From: Verrucomicrobium sp. BvORR106
Lineage (GTDB): Bacteria > Verrucomicrobiota > Verrucomicrobiia > Verrucomicrobiales > Verrucomicrobiaceae
DNA length: 64,000 nucleotides
Reading direction: 5' to 3'
Assembly (NCBI RefSeq): GCF_000739655.1
Contig: NZ_BATR01000010.1
Location: forward strand, 1-64,000
Position 1 is the first letter of the stretch; each line of letters opens with the position of its first letter. Under the pieces are notes generated by a model. The model was not told the origin of the DNA. It saw nothing but the letters and a program-made list of their open reading frames with translations, and searched no databases. Positions 53,299-62,500 of this stretch are shown in pieces. Both the position numbers and the translations under genes were made by a program.

Positions 53299-54039
53299 TC
53301 AGGATCCGCTGTCGTAGTCAAAGTTGAAAATCATGAACCGAAACACGATGTTTGCCAGGAACAATGCGTCAAGGTCATCTTCTGGCAATCCCGATGTTAA
53401 CGCTTCGGCCGACAGAACGTTTTTGTGGTTGCCGTAGGATTGATCGAGCTTTGACATTTCGTAGTGATTCGAAGAAAGCCTGAAGACAAACTCCATGGCA
53501 GTCTCCGAATGCTTTGCACGCAGAGAATTCGCACCAAGCAGCCAACGGTCTACTGATGTTACCCTCCAGATCTCGTTCCCGTGAGCATCAGTGATTGACC
53601 AGTGCTGACTCGAAACCCGCCAGATCTCCCATTTTGAACGCGCGGTTGAATGGCGTCGCACGGTCAGGACATTTGTGCCCTCACGGTATATGCGCACCAC
53701 CGAAGGGCCCCATCGCACCGAAGAGCCCTCTCCAACCTCTGAGGTGGCGACAACCGCGTCAAATGGACAAACCATGACTAACGATTGGGAGCGTCTGACC
53801 CCGTCCCCGACCACCACTCCCACTGGAATGTCGCTCCAGAAAAGGACATCGCTCATGCGGGGCACCGTACTGGCACGTCGGAACTGTGCCCTGATGATTC
53901 TCCGCTGGAAATCCGGATTGTTTGCCGCCCGGCCCAACTCTCCCACTTCATCCAGCAAACGCTCCACTTCGGAAGACACTGCGCTTTCTCCAGCCACCTT
54001 GCCTCCCGATCGGGCGATTAATTTCGCAACTGATTCCAT
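53299..54039 (-). CDS. Hypothetical protein, beta-rich, possibly tubby-like C-terminal half
   Basis: The 246 residues have no signal or membrane anchor. The first 60 are helical and charged (SEVERLLDEVGELGRAAN). From about 80 to 240 comes an alternating strand pattern with WEIWRVSSQHWSITDAHGNEI, the segment WRVTSVDRWLLGANSLRAKH and YEMSKLDQSYGNHKNVLSAE, ending DALFLANIVFRFMIFNFDYD. WxITDAxGNEIWRV is reminiscent of the strand-turn pattern of LURP/tubby-like barrels, and the C-terminal hydrophobic strand recalls that of the three paralogues just upstream (54335-56147). Homology to those is uncertain. It lies about 300 bp downstream of that array on the same strand. Confidence 0.55.
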   Translation of the reverse strand: MESVAKLIARSGGKVAGESAVSSEVERLLDEVGELGRAANNPDFQRRIIRAQFRRASTVPRMSDVLFWSDIPVGVVVGDGVRRSQSLVMVCPFDAVVATSEVGEGSSVRWGPSVVRIYREGTNVLTVRRHSTARSKWEIWRVSSQHWSITDAHGNEIWRVTSVDRWLLGANSLRAKHSETAMEFVFRLSSNHYEMSKLDQSYGNHKNVLSAEALTSGLPEDDLDALFLANIVFRFMIFNFDYDSGS

Positions 54040-54196
54040 GTCAGCATCCTGCTTATTGAATGAGTATTCCAGCGCAAGAGTTTTCCATGATCCCTCTCCC
54101 TTTCAACTTCTAGACGAGCGAAACGCCGTAAGAACCCCAAGATGTGATCCCCACCACAGATTCGAACAGAGAAGGGGCTTGGGTCAACACCATTTA

Positions 54197-54259
54197 ACTC
54201 TGACGGTTTGCACCATAGCGCCCGCCCGCATCGGGCGTGCTCCACGCTTTCGTCAGAGT
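54197..54259. repeat. Hairpin cluster, REP-like
   Basis: Outer 8-bp arms ACTCTGAC / GTCAGAGT (54197-54204, 54252-54259) enclose two inner hairpins: GCCCG / CGGGC and GCGTG / CACGC. Its right two-thirds resembles the DNA coding the last residues of the RAYT transposase at about 57640-57690 (CCCGCATCGG and CGCTT shared). It lies between two hypothetical genes. Confidence 0.45.
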
Positions 54260-54334
54260 CAAACTGATCGCGCCTATCTGCACTGCACCAGTTCAAAGTC
54301 ATCTACTGGGAGGCGAGGCACCCGATTAACGGCG

Positions 54335-54805
54335 TCAATACCAATAGTGACGCCCTGAGAGCAGACCCATAAAAATTGCGGCTATCAATACTGTTTCAGA
54401 TTCGGCCGAGACCACCACATGCCGCTTGGGCACAATGTAAATTTTCCATTCTAAATCACGATTGGAGAAATTGTACGCTCCGTGGGGCAAGGTAAACCTC
54501 TCCTCAAGATACTGCATCTCCAACGTCCCCTTCCATGTAAAATCAACCCCCCCCACGATACGACCATCGAGGAGGATATCGTAAGCGTCAGCCCAAAAGA
54601 GAGATTCCCAAAATGTCCCCTGCCGCTTCCTATGCACCATCTTTGCGAGGCAAACGGAGTCATCAGTGAAGAGGAAAAGCTCTCCATTCTTAATCTTAGT
54701 CTTCAACGATGAATCCAAAAGCTGCAGGTTATGTGCCACGACGCAGTCAGAATCTGCGGGATTGATGCAACGTACCAGGGGCGTGATTGTAGCCTGCAAT
54801 CTCAT
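54335..54805 (-). CDS. Array paralogue 1, hypothetical beta-rich protein
   Basis: The 156 residues are a divergent homologue of the two genes upstream. Shared features: the start MRLQATITP (MKLRATITP in the others), the VAHNL / VVHNS block, the Arg/Trp-rich FWESLFWADAYDILLDGRIV and the end VVSAESETVLIAAIFMGLLS. Intervening strands (LEMQYLEERFTLPHGAYN) suggest a small beta barrel. The start codon is exactly 671 bp from that of the next copy. Its upstream region has a conserved TTGAC-17-TCATG pattern. No function known; the pattern of decaying, tandemly duplicated small genes near a toxin locus suggests immunity genes. Confidence 0.7.
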   Translation of the reverse strand: MRLQATITPLVRCINPADSDCVVAHNLQLLDSSLKTKIKNGELFLFTDDSVCLAKMVHRKRQGTFWESLFWADAYDILLDGRIVGGVDFTWKGTLEMQYLEERFTLPHGAYNFSNRDLEWKIYIVPKRHVVVSAESETVLIAAIFMGLLSGRHYWY

Positions 54806-54838
54806 AGCTCATCATTACTGGATGGATTCACTTGCCCC

Positions 54839-54867
54839 ACATGAGCGTGAATATTGATGCGGGTCAA
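54839..54867 (-). promoter_or_regulatory. Array promoter-like element, copy 1
   Basis: Reading on the minus strand, TTGACC at 54862-54867 is followed 17 bp later by TCATGT (54839-54844). The same arrangement recurs upstream of both other array copies, where the first hexamer is an exact TTGACA. The second hexamer does not match a classical -10. Confidence 0.4.
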
Positions 54868-54993
54868 CGTGTTCAATTGTACTCTTATAGTTTATCAGAT
54901 CAAGTACCGCCCCTGCGTGGACACCACAACCAAAATAAAAGTGACGCCATTCTAGCCTGCCCATCGGCACTACTCGTCATTCAAACAATCAGA

Positions 54994-55476
54994 CTAAGTG
55001 TTGAACCAGCAATCATCCGCCGAATACAATCCCAAGAACATTGCGATCAGGAGGTTTGAATCGTCATCTGCTGCCACGTACACGTGCTTCACAGGATAGA
55101 AGAACACCTGCCAACTCATATCTTCATTTGCAAAGTAGCGGCATCCAATAGGCGCCTTGAACTCGCGATCTCCGTACTGGACCGAGATGCATCCATCCAG
55201 TGGCAAATTGACTTTCGCCAAGATTCGATCGCCATACTCAATCGACCAATCGGGGGTTCCAAAGAGGCGAATGTATCACGGCCTCCGCACTTTTGACGGA
55301 ACCATCCTCGCAACACAATTCTCCTTATCCCCTTGGAACATATGAAACTCCCTTGCCCCAATTTCCATCTTTAAAGGCACCTCCCCCCAGACGTGACTAT
55401 TGTGCACGACCGTACTGACAATCTCCTTAAAATGGATGAACTTGCGCTCCGGCGTGATAGTTGCACGTAGTTTCAT
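54994..55476 (-). pseudogene. Array paralogue 2, interrupted by a nonsense codon
   Basis: It is a full-length copy (483 bp) of the 160-residue gene at 55665, still in frame from MKLRATITPERKF to its own stop. Codon 67, TGG (Trp) in the intact copy, is TGA here (55276-55278, just after the KVRRP block), and the frame then continues with DGCISVQYGDREFKAPIGC and VFFYPVKHVYVAADDDSN. No indel is present. Protein-level identity to the intact neighbour is high. So this is a recent nonsense mutation in a young duplicate, not an old relic. It would make a 66-residue truncated product unless read through; a second ATG at codon 86 could restart. Confidence 0.85.
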
Positions 55477-55508
55477 AAGTTAAGCTATTGAATGAAATCA
55501 CCCACGCC

Positions 55509-55537
55509 CCATGAGCCAGAAAGTTGGTGCCTGTCAA
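55509..55537 (-). promoter_or_regulatory. Array promoter-like element, copy 2
   Basis: On the minus strand TTGACA (55532-55537) is followed by a 17-bp spacer and TCATGG (55509-55514), upstream of the interrupted paralogue. Exact consensus -35 hexamer; the -10 candidate is poor. Confidence 0.45.
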
Positions 55538-55664
55538 CAGGTTCAAAAGTGCCCGTATACCTTATTAAATCAAGTGCTCACATGGCGTAAACGCCACCAC
55601 CAAAAATCAAAGCGCCGCCATTCCAGCCTGCCTATTCGCACTATTCATGGTTCGAGCAATCAGA

Positions 55665-56147
55665 CTATGCACTATACCAGCTATATTTCGCCGAATACAA
55701 TCCCAAGAACATTGCGATAATGAGACTCGAGTCGTCATCTGCCGCCACGTACACGTGCATCACAGGATAGAAGAACACCTGCCAACTTAGATCTTCATTT
55801 GCAAAATAGTCGCATCCGATAGGCACTTTGAACTCCCGGTCTCCGTACTTGACCACGACGAAACCGTCCAGTGGCAAAATGGCCTTCGCCAAGATTCGAC
55901 CGCCACACTCAATCGACCATTCGGTGGTTCCAAAGAGACGAATGTACCACGGCCTCCGCACCTTGGACTGAACCATCCTCGCAACACAATTATCCTTCTC
56001 CCCTTGGAACATCTGAAACTCCCTCGCCCCAATTACCATCTTTAAAGGCACCTCCCCCCAGACGTGACTATTGTGTACGACCGTACTGACAATCTCCTCA
56101 AAATGGATGAACTTACTCTTCGGAGTGATAGTTGCACGTAGTTTCAC
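55665..56147 (-). CDS. Array paralogue 3, hypothetical beta-rich protein (intact)
   Basis: The 160-residue intact member of the array begins MKLRATITPKSKFIHFEEIV. Strand-rich core: VHNSHVWGEVPLKMVIGARE, ARMVQSKVRRPWYIRLFGTT, EWSIECGGRILAKAILPLDG and KVPIGCDYFANEDLSWQVFF, ending YVAADDDSSLIIAMFLGLYS with a hydrophobic C-terminal helix or strand. The pattern fits a compact barrel such as the tubby-like/LURP folds, but no homologue is identified. It has the best preserved copy of the shared upstream element. No signal peptide, so cytosolic, as expected of an immunity or modulator protein. Confidence 0.75.
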   Translation of the reverse strand: MKLRATITPKSKFIHFEEIVSTVVHNSHVWGEVPLKMVIGAREFQMFQGEKDNCVARMVQSKVRRPWYIRLFGTTEWSIECGGRILAKAILPLDGFVVVKYGDREFKVPIGCDYFANEDLSWQVFFYPVMHVYVAADDDSSLIIAMFLGLYSAKYSWYSA

Positions 56148-56179
56148 AAGATGCGCTATTGAATGAAATCACCCACACC

Positions 56180-56208
56180 CCATGAACCAGAAATTGGGGA
56201 CCTGTCAA
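56180..56208 (-). promoter_or_regulatory. Array promoter-like element, copy 3
   Basis: On the minus strand TTGACA (56203-56208), 17-bp spacer, TCATGG (56180-56185), matching copy 2 base for base in both hexamers. It lies 33 bp upstream of the intact paralogue. Confidence 0.45.
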
Positions 56209-56277
56209 CAGGTTCAAAAGTGCCCGTATACCTTATTAAATCGAGTGCTCACATGGCGTAAACGCCACCACAAAAAA

Positions 56278-56433
56278 TCAAATGCCCGTGATCTTCGCTC
56301 CATAGATCCTGCGTCCGGCATAAATCAACTGATCAGATTCACGCCAACTCAGTCCTGCTACAGAATTCGCATGCTCTGTCATGAGTTTGTCTTTCACTAG
56401 GCGAATGTCGCCGAGGGGGATGAGGGCCATCAT
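56278..56433 (-). CDS. Possible small gene
   Basis: The 51-codon frame starts MMALIPLGDIRLVKDKL and ends LIYAGRRIYGAKITGI. It could also be read from 56496, overlapping the neighbouring gene by 58 bp, which is less likely. It lies 6 bp after the upstream lipoprotein gene stop, as expected for an operon partner. No family, and chance occurrence cannot be excluded. Confidence 0.3.
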   Translation of the reverse strand: MMALIPLGDIRLVKDKLMTEHANSVAGLSWRESDQLIYAGRRIYGAKITGI

Positions 56434-56438
56434 GGACG

Positions 56439-56942
56439 TCACTGCGATGCAGGCTTGCGTCCATGCGTGGATTCGCGCCTGAGGGCGTTCAGCCACTTTT
56501 CAACAGCAAGTCGAGTCCAAGACGCTCTCCTCTCCTCCTCACTGAAATCACTTCGATACCCTTTCCCTTTCGACACCGCCGCAGACAACCTTGCAAGCTC
56601 TTCGGAAAGGCGCTCCTCAAGTTTAAGGCCCTGCTCCCTAGACAGGTTCAACTCAGCCCGGTGCTCTTTGCCAGCACCCCCAGGCGTCACCAGGATGCGA
56701 CGCGGGTTGGTCAAGGCGCTGTAGGTACGCCAGGTACGGCAATGCTGCCCATCCCTCCACTGAGCCACGACGGCCCGCTTTTCAGCAAGCAGCAAGTCTG
56801 CTTCCAGCAATTCCATCTTGGGAACTTCCGTCCTATAAATTGACTCTACCCGGAAAGCCATGCCGGGACCTGGATCGCGCAGGGAACAAGAAAGCCCGGG
56901 CGACAAGAGGATCATGAGGGCGAACTTGCCCAAAGCGTTCAT
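56439..56942 (-). CDS. Hypothetical lipoprotein
   Basis: The 167 residues carry an N-terminal lipoprotein-type signal (FALMILLSPGLSC with the lipid-modified Cys about residue 19). Mature sequence: KMELLEADLLLAEKRAVVAQ, then a strand region RTYSALTNPRRILVTPGGAG, then the helical C-terminus LKLEERLSEELARLSAAVSK and WTRLAVEKWLNALRR. A carrier-type AlaxGly-rich middle is absent. No family recognised. It is transcribed toward the array. Confidence 0.55.
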   Translation of the reverse strand: MNALGKFALMILLSPGLSCSLRDPGPGMAFRVESIYRTEVPKMELLEADLLLAEKRAVVAQWRDGQHCRTWRTYSALTNPRRILVTPGGAGKEHRAELNLSREQGLKLEERLSEELARLSAAVSKGKGYRSDFSEEERRASWTRLAVEKWLNALRRESTHGRKPASQ

Positions 56943-57060
56943 ACAACCTCTGCCAGGAGCCCTCCAAGTTGGTGGTTGAATCGAAACACGAGCGGAGCAT
57001 AACTGCTCTCACGAGATTCACAAATTCCTCTGTGTGAATAAGAATCCGAACTGAAAAAGC

Positions 57061-57363
57061 ATGGGCTGGGCAACACCCCATATCGCAAAGCTCCAGAAAG
57101 GTGAGACCGTTCAGTTTCGTCCTCGGGGCAATTCCATGGTGGGAAAAATCGATTCAGGAGATCTTTGCACCGTCACACCAGTCACTGAGGACGAGCTGGA
57201 AGTCGGGGATATTGTGCTCTGCAAGGTGGGAGGCACCCAATACTTGCACTTGATCAAAGCGAGGCAAGCGGGTCGTTTTCAGATTGGAAACAACCGTGGC
57301 CGCATCAATGGTTGGATAAGCATGAACGGCATCTTCGGCCGCTGCATCCGAGTGGAGAAATGA
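57061..57363 (+). CDS. Stand-alone S24/LexA-UmuD-like peptidase domain
   Basis: The 100-residue protein is the size of the UmuD' or LexA catalytic domain alone, with no DNA-binding part. The nucleophile Ser lies in FRPRGNSMVGKIDSGDLCTV, matching the G-x-S-M pattern. ELEVGDIVLCKVGGTQYLHL and IKARQAGRFQIGNNRGRINGW follow, the first Lys being a general-base candidate. An Ala-Gly cleavage site is not evident. Such small proteins act as phage-type or mutagenesis-related proteases or as inactive relatives; also related to the S26 signal peptidase fold. It lies in the accessory region and faces the RAYT transposase gene convergently. Confidence 0.75.
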   Translation: MGWATPHIAKLQKGETVQFRPRGNSMVGKIDSGDLCTVTPVTEDELEVGDIVLCKVGGTQYLHLIKARQAGRFQIGNNRGRINGWISMNGIFGRCIRVEK

Positions 57364-57574
57364 ACCGGCTTTTGCCCGCCCCTCCTGCTTCCTATCGAGT
57401 TTCATCGCGACAAGAGAACGCCAGGCTCGATCACAAACACCCGCGCTCATAGAGCCATCAGGCATGGATCATCACGAAGCCTAGCCTGGACTCGAACATC
57501 CGAGCCTCGATGCCGACGTCAACTTCAATCCGGTTCCAGGCCGCTGCCGTTCTGACGGCTTTAGGCTTACCACT

Positions 57575-58645
57575 TCACACAACCCTGCCAGCGGAGGGTA
57601 CAAGCCCCTGCCGGGGCGCTCTAAATGTGAACAGGCCTGCAAAACTCCCACCCCGCATCGGTCGAGCCCCTCGCTTGCGTCGCGCATCCAAATGCTGACG
57701 CTGACTCTCGAACAATCCTTCCAAATAACTACGACTTCCCAGTGCGACGCCACGCGTGAAGTAAGTCACTTTACAACGCAGTGTCTCTTGCAGCGTCAGC
57801 ACCCCTTGCCCCCTACGCACCTGTTCGACTGCCTCTCGTTTCATCCCTTTGCGCAACACCTTGCTGTTCGCGCCATCCCCGCTACGTGACTCCTCTCCTT
57901 GGCCGAAGAGCCAGACCCGATAGCCCGCTAGCACCTTGGCTTGCGATGGCATTCGCTGGACAACCTGATTCTTCTCATGCTGTCGTTGATCCCGCGTGAC
58001 GACGAATAGTGCAGACAAGGCTTTGCGACCGCCCGCCACTGCCTCGGCATAGCTGCACCAACGGTAGTCTTTGGGATCGCTCACCATCCCCGCACGCACG
58101 GGATTGAGATCTATGTAGGCACTCATCACAGATAGCGCAGCTTGCTCCCCTTCCAGAAGAACGCTGGTGAAGCGCTGCTCCCACAAAGTGCCTTTGCGGT
58201 TCTCCCGCTTGTTGAACCAGAGGCTGAAACGCTGCTTCAGCTCCTTCATGAACTGGCTCACATCCCACATGCGCGCCAAGTACTTCTCCTTAAACTCCTC
58301 GGCCGCCTGATCGTGCCCCTGTGTGCGGAACGTCTCCAGTGTCTCCTTGATCATCCTCACCGCTGGCTTGGAATAGATGAACGCCACTTGCTTCAACACC
58401 CATTCATCCGAATACGCCGTGCCTTCCGGCCGCTTCTGAACCTCCACCATGATATGGAAGTGGTTGGACATGACACAATAGGAGAGAATTCTCACCTGGC
58501 AAAAGGACTCGTAGGCACGCATGAGCCTCACAAACTGCTCCCGCTCCTCGTCCAAGAACGCAAACCGCCGATCCACCACCCTGGAAATGCAGTGGTAATA
58601 TGCAACCGGAGCCAGTTCATTGGCAAAAAATCGAGGAGACGCCAT
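57575..58645 (-). mobile_element. REP-associated tyrosine (Y1) transposase, RAYT/IS200-like
   Basis: The product has 356 residues from ATG 58645 (MASPRFFANELAPVAYYHCI); 58678 is an alternative start. Y1/HUH catalytic elements: the HUH motif in VMSNHFHIMVEVQ (about 66-78) follows the strand of YCVMSN, and the catalytic Tyr candidates lie in SAYIDLNPVRAGM and DPKDYRWCSYAEA, ending the core at about 195. The C-terminal extension (residues about 200-350) has a helix set VLRKGMKREAVEQVRRGQGV and a basic end ARRKRGARPMRGG. RAYTs are domesticated, single-copy relatives of IS200/IS605 transposases that cut and spread REP palindromes. REP-like hairpins lie in this window. No terminal repeats of an ordinary insertion sequence are seen. 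Confidence 0.85.
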
Positions 58646-58698
58646 GCCCGACTGTCCAGTGCAATTTTGATTCGTCAACCACCTTTCTCACCAATAGC

Positions 58699-59009
58699 CT
58701 GTCTATTTGTATTGCTCCGACCTTGAAAGAGGCGATCAAGTTGGGGAGCCAGTCACCCAGGAGAACGCCCAATTGGCGCAGACAAAGAGCATCGACCTTG
58801 GATTTGGACTGGCTGAGAGATCGGTTGCGTCGGGGTTGCGTCGGGAGGGTGAGCGGCCAAAGAGGATGCGGTGAACGCCGGGGAAGAAAGGGGTTGATGG
58901 GCGCATTCATAGCTATACATCGAACCGGGCAATGCTCAACGTTTGCGTCGCACAAAAGAGTCCCAAACACCCCTTAAATCAGTGCCATTCTGGACTGTCT
59001 ATTTGTATT
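58699..59009. repeat. 15-bp direct repeats flanking a gene-free segment
   Basis: CTGTCTATTTGTATT occurs at 58699-58713 and 58995-59009, 296 bp apart. The copies frame the gene-free region between the RAYT gene and the putative immunity gene and touch the latter's stop. The stretch has one minus-strand frame of doubtful value (58617-58970). Possible meaning: duplication or recombination junctions. Confidence 0.5.
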
Positions 59010-59010
59010 T

Positions 59011-59523
59011 TCATACGGCAAAGTCTTTAAATTTATTAAAACATAGGCTGGAACTCTCAATAGTGGAGTACACTGCTTCGTGAAAAGCAACCACCATAGC
59101 ATCCAACTCTGGATTTACTTCAAAAAATTCGAAGACGTTAAATGTGCCTGAACGTTTATCGACAACAGTGATAAGGCGATTCCGTGAATTGACGTCATAG
59201 ATTCTAATCGCACTTTTTAGACGAGAAATTCCCCATAGTTTTTCGCAAAGTGCCGCCGTCTTGGTCTCATCTAAGATTAATTCCACTGAGAATTGCTCCC
59301 TCGGAAATTGATTTCTCAGGATATAGCAAAATCGACGCTCCACTCCCTTTTTTGAAATTTTTTCTATCCACATATGTTCCGTAGTGGCGGGGCGGCCCGC
59401 CGATTGGCAAAACACCGCGAATTCCACCTTACTCCATTTTGCGGCTTCAAAAAGAAGCGCTTGGGCCAATTCTTCTTTGGGCATTCCGAGAAGAAGTCTT
59501 TTAATTGTTGAAGCTAAGCTCAT
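59011..59523 (-). CDS. Candidate cognate immunity protein of the RHS toxin
   Basis: The product has 170 residues from ATG 59523 (MSLASTIKRLLLGM), 2 bp after the stop of the RHS gene; its ribosome site overlaps the RHS gene end, indicating translational coupling. No signal or membrane segment, as expected for a cytosolic immunity protein. Helical N-terminus KEELAQALLFEAAKWSKVEF; then strands in HMWIEKISKKGVERRFCYIL, FSVELILDETKTAALCEKLW and IRIYDVNSRNRLITVVDKRS, with a final helix AMVVAFHEAVYSTIES. DNA here is markedly AT-richer than the RHS core. Not related to known families by eye. Immunity role is inferred only from position. Confidence 0.7.
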   Translation of the reverse strand: MSLASTIKRLLLGMPKEELAQALLFEAAKWSKVEFAVFCQSAGRPATTEHMWIEKISKKGVERRFCYILRNQFPREQFSVELILDETKTAALCEKLWGISRLKSAIRIYDVNSRNRLITVVDKRSGTFNVFEFFEVNPELDAMVVAFHEAVYSTIESSSLCFNKFKDFAV

Positions 59524-59525
59524 GG

Positions 59526-62500
59526 TCACCTTGCACACCCTCCTACAGGTCTACCCAAAATTTCAGCTATTGTGGCTGCACTCTGGATATTTTTGTTTGC
59601 GTGATAAAGATATCCTGCTGCATGCCGGGTGAACATGTCGTTAAACTCGATCGCATTTACCACCCCCTTGATCGGGTTGCCCGTTCCCCAAGTTTCAGCT
59701 ACAATCTCTTCAAAAAATGCATATTGCGGCGAATTTCCGCTGTGATACAGATCCCAAGATCGGCCCCCGGTTGCCTTGTCAAGAAAGCGATGGACACTTT
59801 CATGCCTCGCAGTGGCGGTCGCTATTTGCGGATTTTGATTAAGCGGATTGGCAGTATTGAGGTAAATCGGCCTACTCTCAATTTCGCGACCATACCTGCC
59901 AAGAACCGTCGGATTGTCCCACATATCGACTTCGACAACGTTGCTCGGTCTGGACAACCATGGTGACGCAGCAAAACGCGATTCGCTATTTGCCATCCCC
60001 AGAACGGTTGAAGTGCGGCTAGCTGCGACCGGCATACTGAAGAAACCCCGTCCAGAATAGATGCCAAGTGTCCCCTCAAGAAAATGAGCTGAGAAATCTG
60101 CTACTTCAGGAGGGACATTCGCAATTTTTAGCCCGCTGCTTATCATGCCATGTGTTTGAGTATTAACAGGTATGCCAGTTCGCATTGTCTGCCAGTTTGC
60201 CTCCCAAGAATCTTTGGCATGTGCGATTATTGCAATACCAATAGCTGCACCAATTCCCGTTTCTCCAGTTCCCAAGGCAATCAGTCCGCCTCCGGTCGCC
60301 TCCGCGACGGAGCCAACGAGACCGATGCCCGCTACTACCCGTGGCGGGAGAGGGGGAATCTTGGCCTCTCGAAAAGCTCTATCAAACTCCGTACCAGGAG
60401 CAAATTGGGGATTGCCGGTAGTCACATATGGATGGACCCACATCTCCCTCCCTGTGGGATCTACCGCATTCACCGGATCGCCACCCACCATATCATACAG
60501 TCCCATACTGGCCCCATGCCCCATTGGGTCAGGAGAAATGAACCTCCCATCCACCGAGTCGTAGTAACGGGCCCCGAGATAATAAAACCCGGTCGCGTCC
60601 ATCCGTTCGCCACGCCAGTTGGTGGATTGCGCCACCGACGCACCATGCGCCAAGGTCACCACGGGGCTACCGGGCTGAGGCCCGTAGGAAGCACAGCGCG
60701 TAACCTGCCAGCTTACGGTGGTGGTGACACCCCCATCCACCGTGGCCACAACGTGGCCGTAGTAGTCATCCACCACCGCAGTCCAAGTGCCTGCAGCTTC
60801 GTCCACCGTAGCCTCGAATCCGCCGATGCCCTGGAGACCGCCATAGCTGCCATTGGCATCGGGACCATGCACCTTCCAGGTGCGCTTGCCATCGGCACCG
60901 CCGATTTTCGTCTCCACTGCGACCTCCAAGAATTCATGGAGCGGGTCATACCAGGAATCTTCCTGAACGGCATCGCCCACAACTCCACCGAAACGGACGA
61001 TCTGAGTGACCGAGCGAAGGCGGCGACCGAGTCCATCGTAGCGGGCCTGCCAGTTGATGCCATGCTGGTCCGCATCGCGATCTGTCACCGCAAGAAGTCG
61101 TCCCAGCCCGTCCCAGGTGAGCACCTGAGTGCGCCCGCTCAGACTCCAGGAGCGCTGGATGACGTTGCCTTCTTCATCATAGGTATTGCTGACTTGCTCC
61201 TCCAGCCGGGCCAGACTGAAGTTGCTGGTGGCACTGGTGCTGAAGGTTCCGCCGGGATGATGGGCGGTGGCTTCCAGGCTGTGATCCCCCGGCCAGAGAC
61301 GCAAGGGCACACTCCAGTTCCCCACCGGGTGCTGCCAGCCTGGGTGACTGACATTGGGCGAAGAGCCCACCTTTTCGATACTGGCCGTCACTGAGGCCGC
61401 GCCAAAGGCGTTGCCCGTGGCGTTGATGTCATGGACCTTCTCGTTGCTCTTCTGCCGCAGGACACGGGCGAATTTGTTGGTCGCGCCCGTGTCTCCCGGA
61501 GCCACGTAAGAGCGGAAGTCCGCCGTGGGGCTGCTGCCTTGCGTGGCGCTGGTACGGATACCGAGACCCGCGAAACCAAAGTCATACTGGAAGCTGAGGT
61601 TCTGCGCGACGCCGGTGACGGGTGTGTAGGACTCTGAAACCAGACGACGGCGCTCCACATCATAGCCGTAGTAGCGGGCATCTGTCTGCGCGGCTGGTCC
61701 ACCCGGCAACGCCGCGCGAGACGCGACGTAGCTGCTCTGGCGGTTGTCATCCAGCCAAGTCAGAGTTTCCTGCAGTAGAGCCCCGGGAAGACCCACCACG
61801 CTGGTGGTGGCCTGAGTGAGGCGACCACGATTGTCCCGCTGATTGACGACATAGCTCCGCCATGGGTTGGAGCGACCGGTGATGAGCCCGTTGTTGGCGT
61901 AGCTGTACTCAAACACCTTGCCATCCGCGGTGACACTCTTCAGAGCGCCATCCGCCTGCCAGGCGAAGGCGAACGACCCACCAGCGCCGGCACCCAGATC
62001 GGCAATGCTCGAGCCTTTCTCCAAAGAAGAGCGTCGGCCCGCGGCGTCGTAGCCATTGGTCAGATGGCGGATGACCGTGCCATCCAGAGAGACCGTCTCC
62101 GAGGTGACACGGGTTTGCGCGTCGTAGTCCCGGTGCACGATGGTGTAGCCATCTCGAGTGTCCTCGCGGAGATCGGTGACCAGGCTGCGCGGGTCATCGT
62201 AGGTGAAGGTGCGCACGACATGGTCGTCCTGACCGGAGGTGCCACAGGTGTAGGTCTGGACGCGACGCCACTCATCATAGACATAAACATGGCTGCGGAA
62301 GCCACTTGTTGTGACCTGCTGCTGATAAGACTGCAGGAGCCCGGCGTCCTTGCCCGCATTCGCCGGGAAGTAGACGTAGTTTGTCTGCTCCCGTGTGGAG
62401 GTGCCGTCACCTGCCTTGATCGATTTGGTGACCAAGCGTCCTGAAGAGTCGAGACGCTGATACTCAATGAAGCCCCCTTGCACCGGAGCCAGTGCACTGC

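Noticed and set aside
54994-55221. A separate 75-residue gene in the array
   Set aside because: It is the in-frame continuation of the interrupted middle paralogue, not an independent gene.
58617-58970. A 117-codon minus-strand frame upstream of the RAYT gene
   Set aside because: It overlaps the RAYT start and lacks motifs; probably leader DNA of the transposase.
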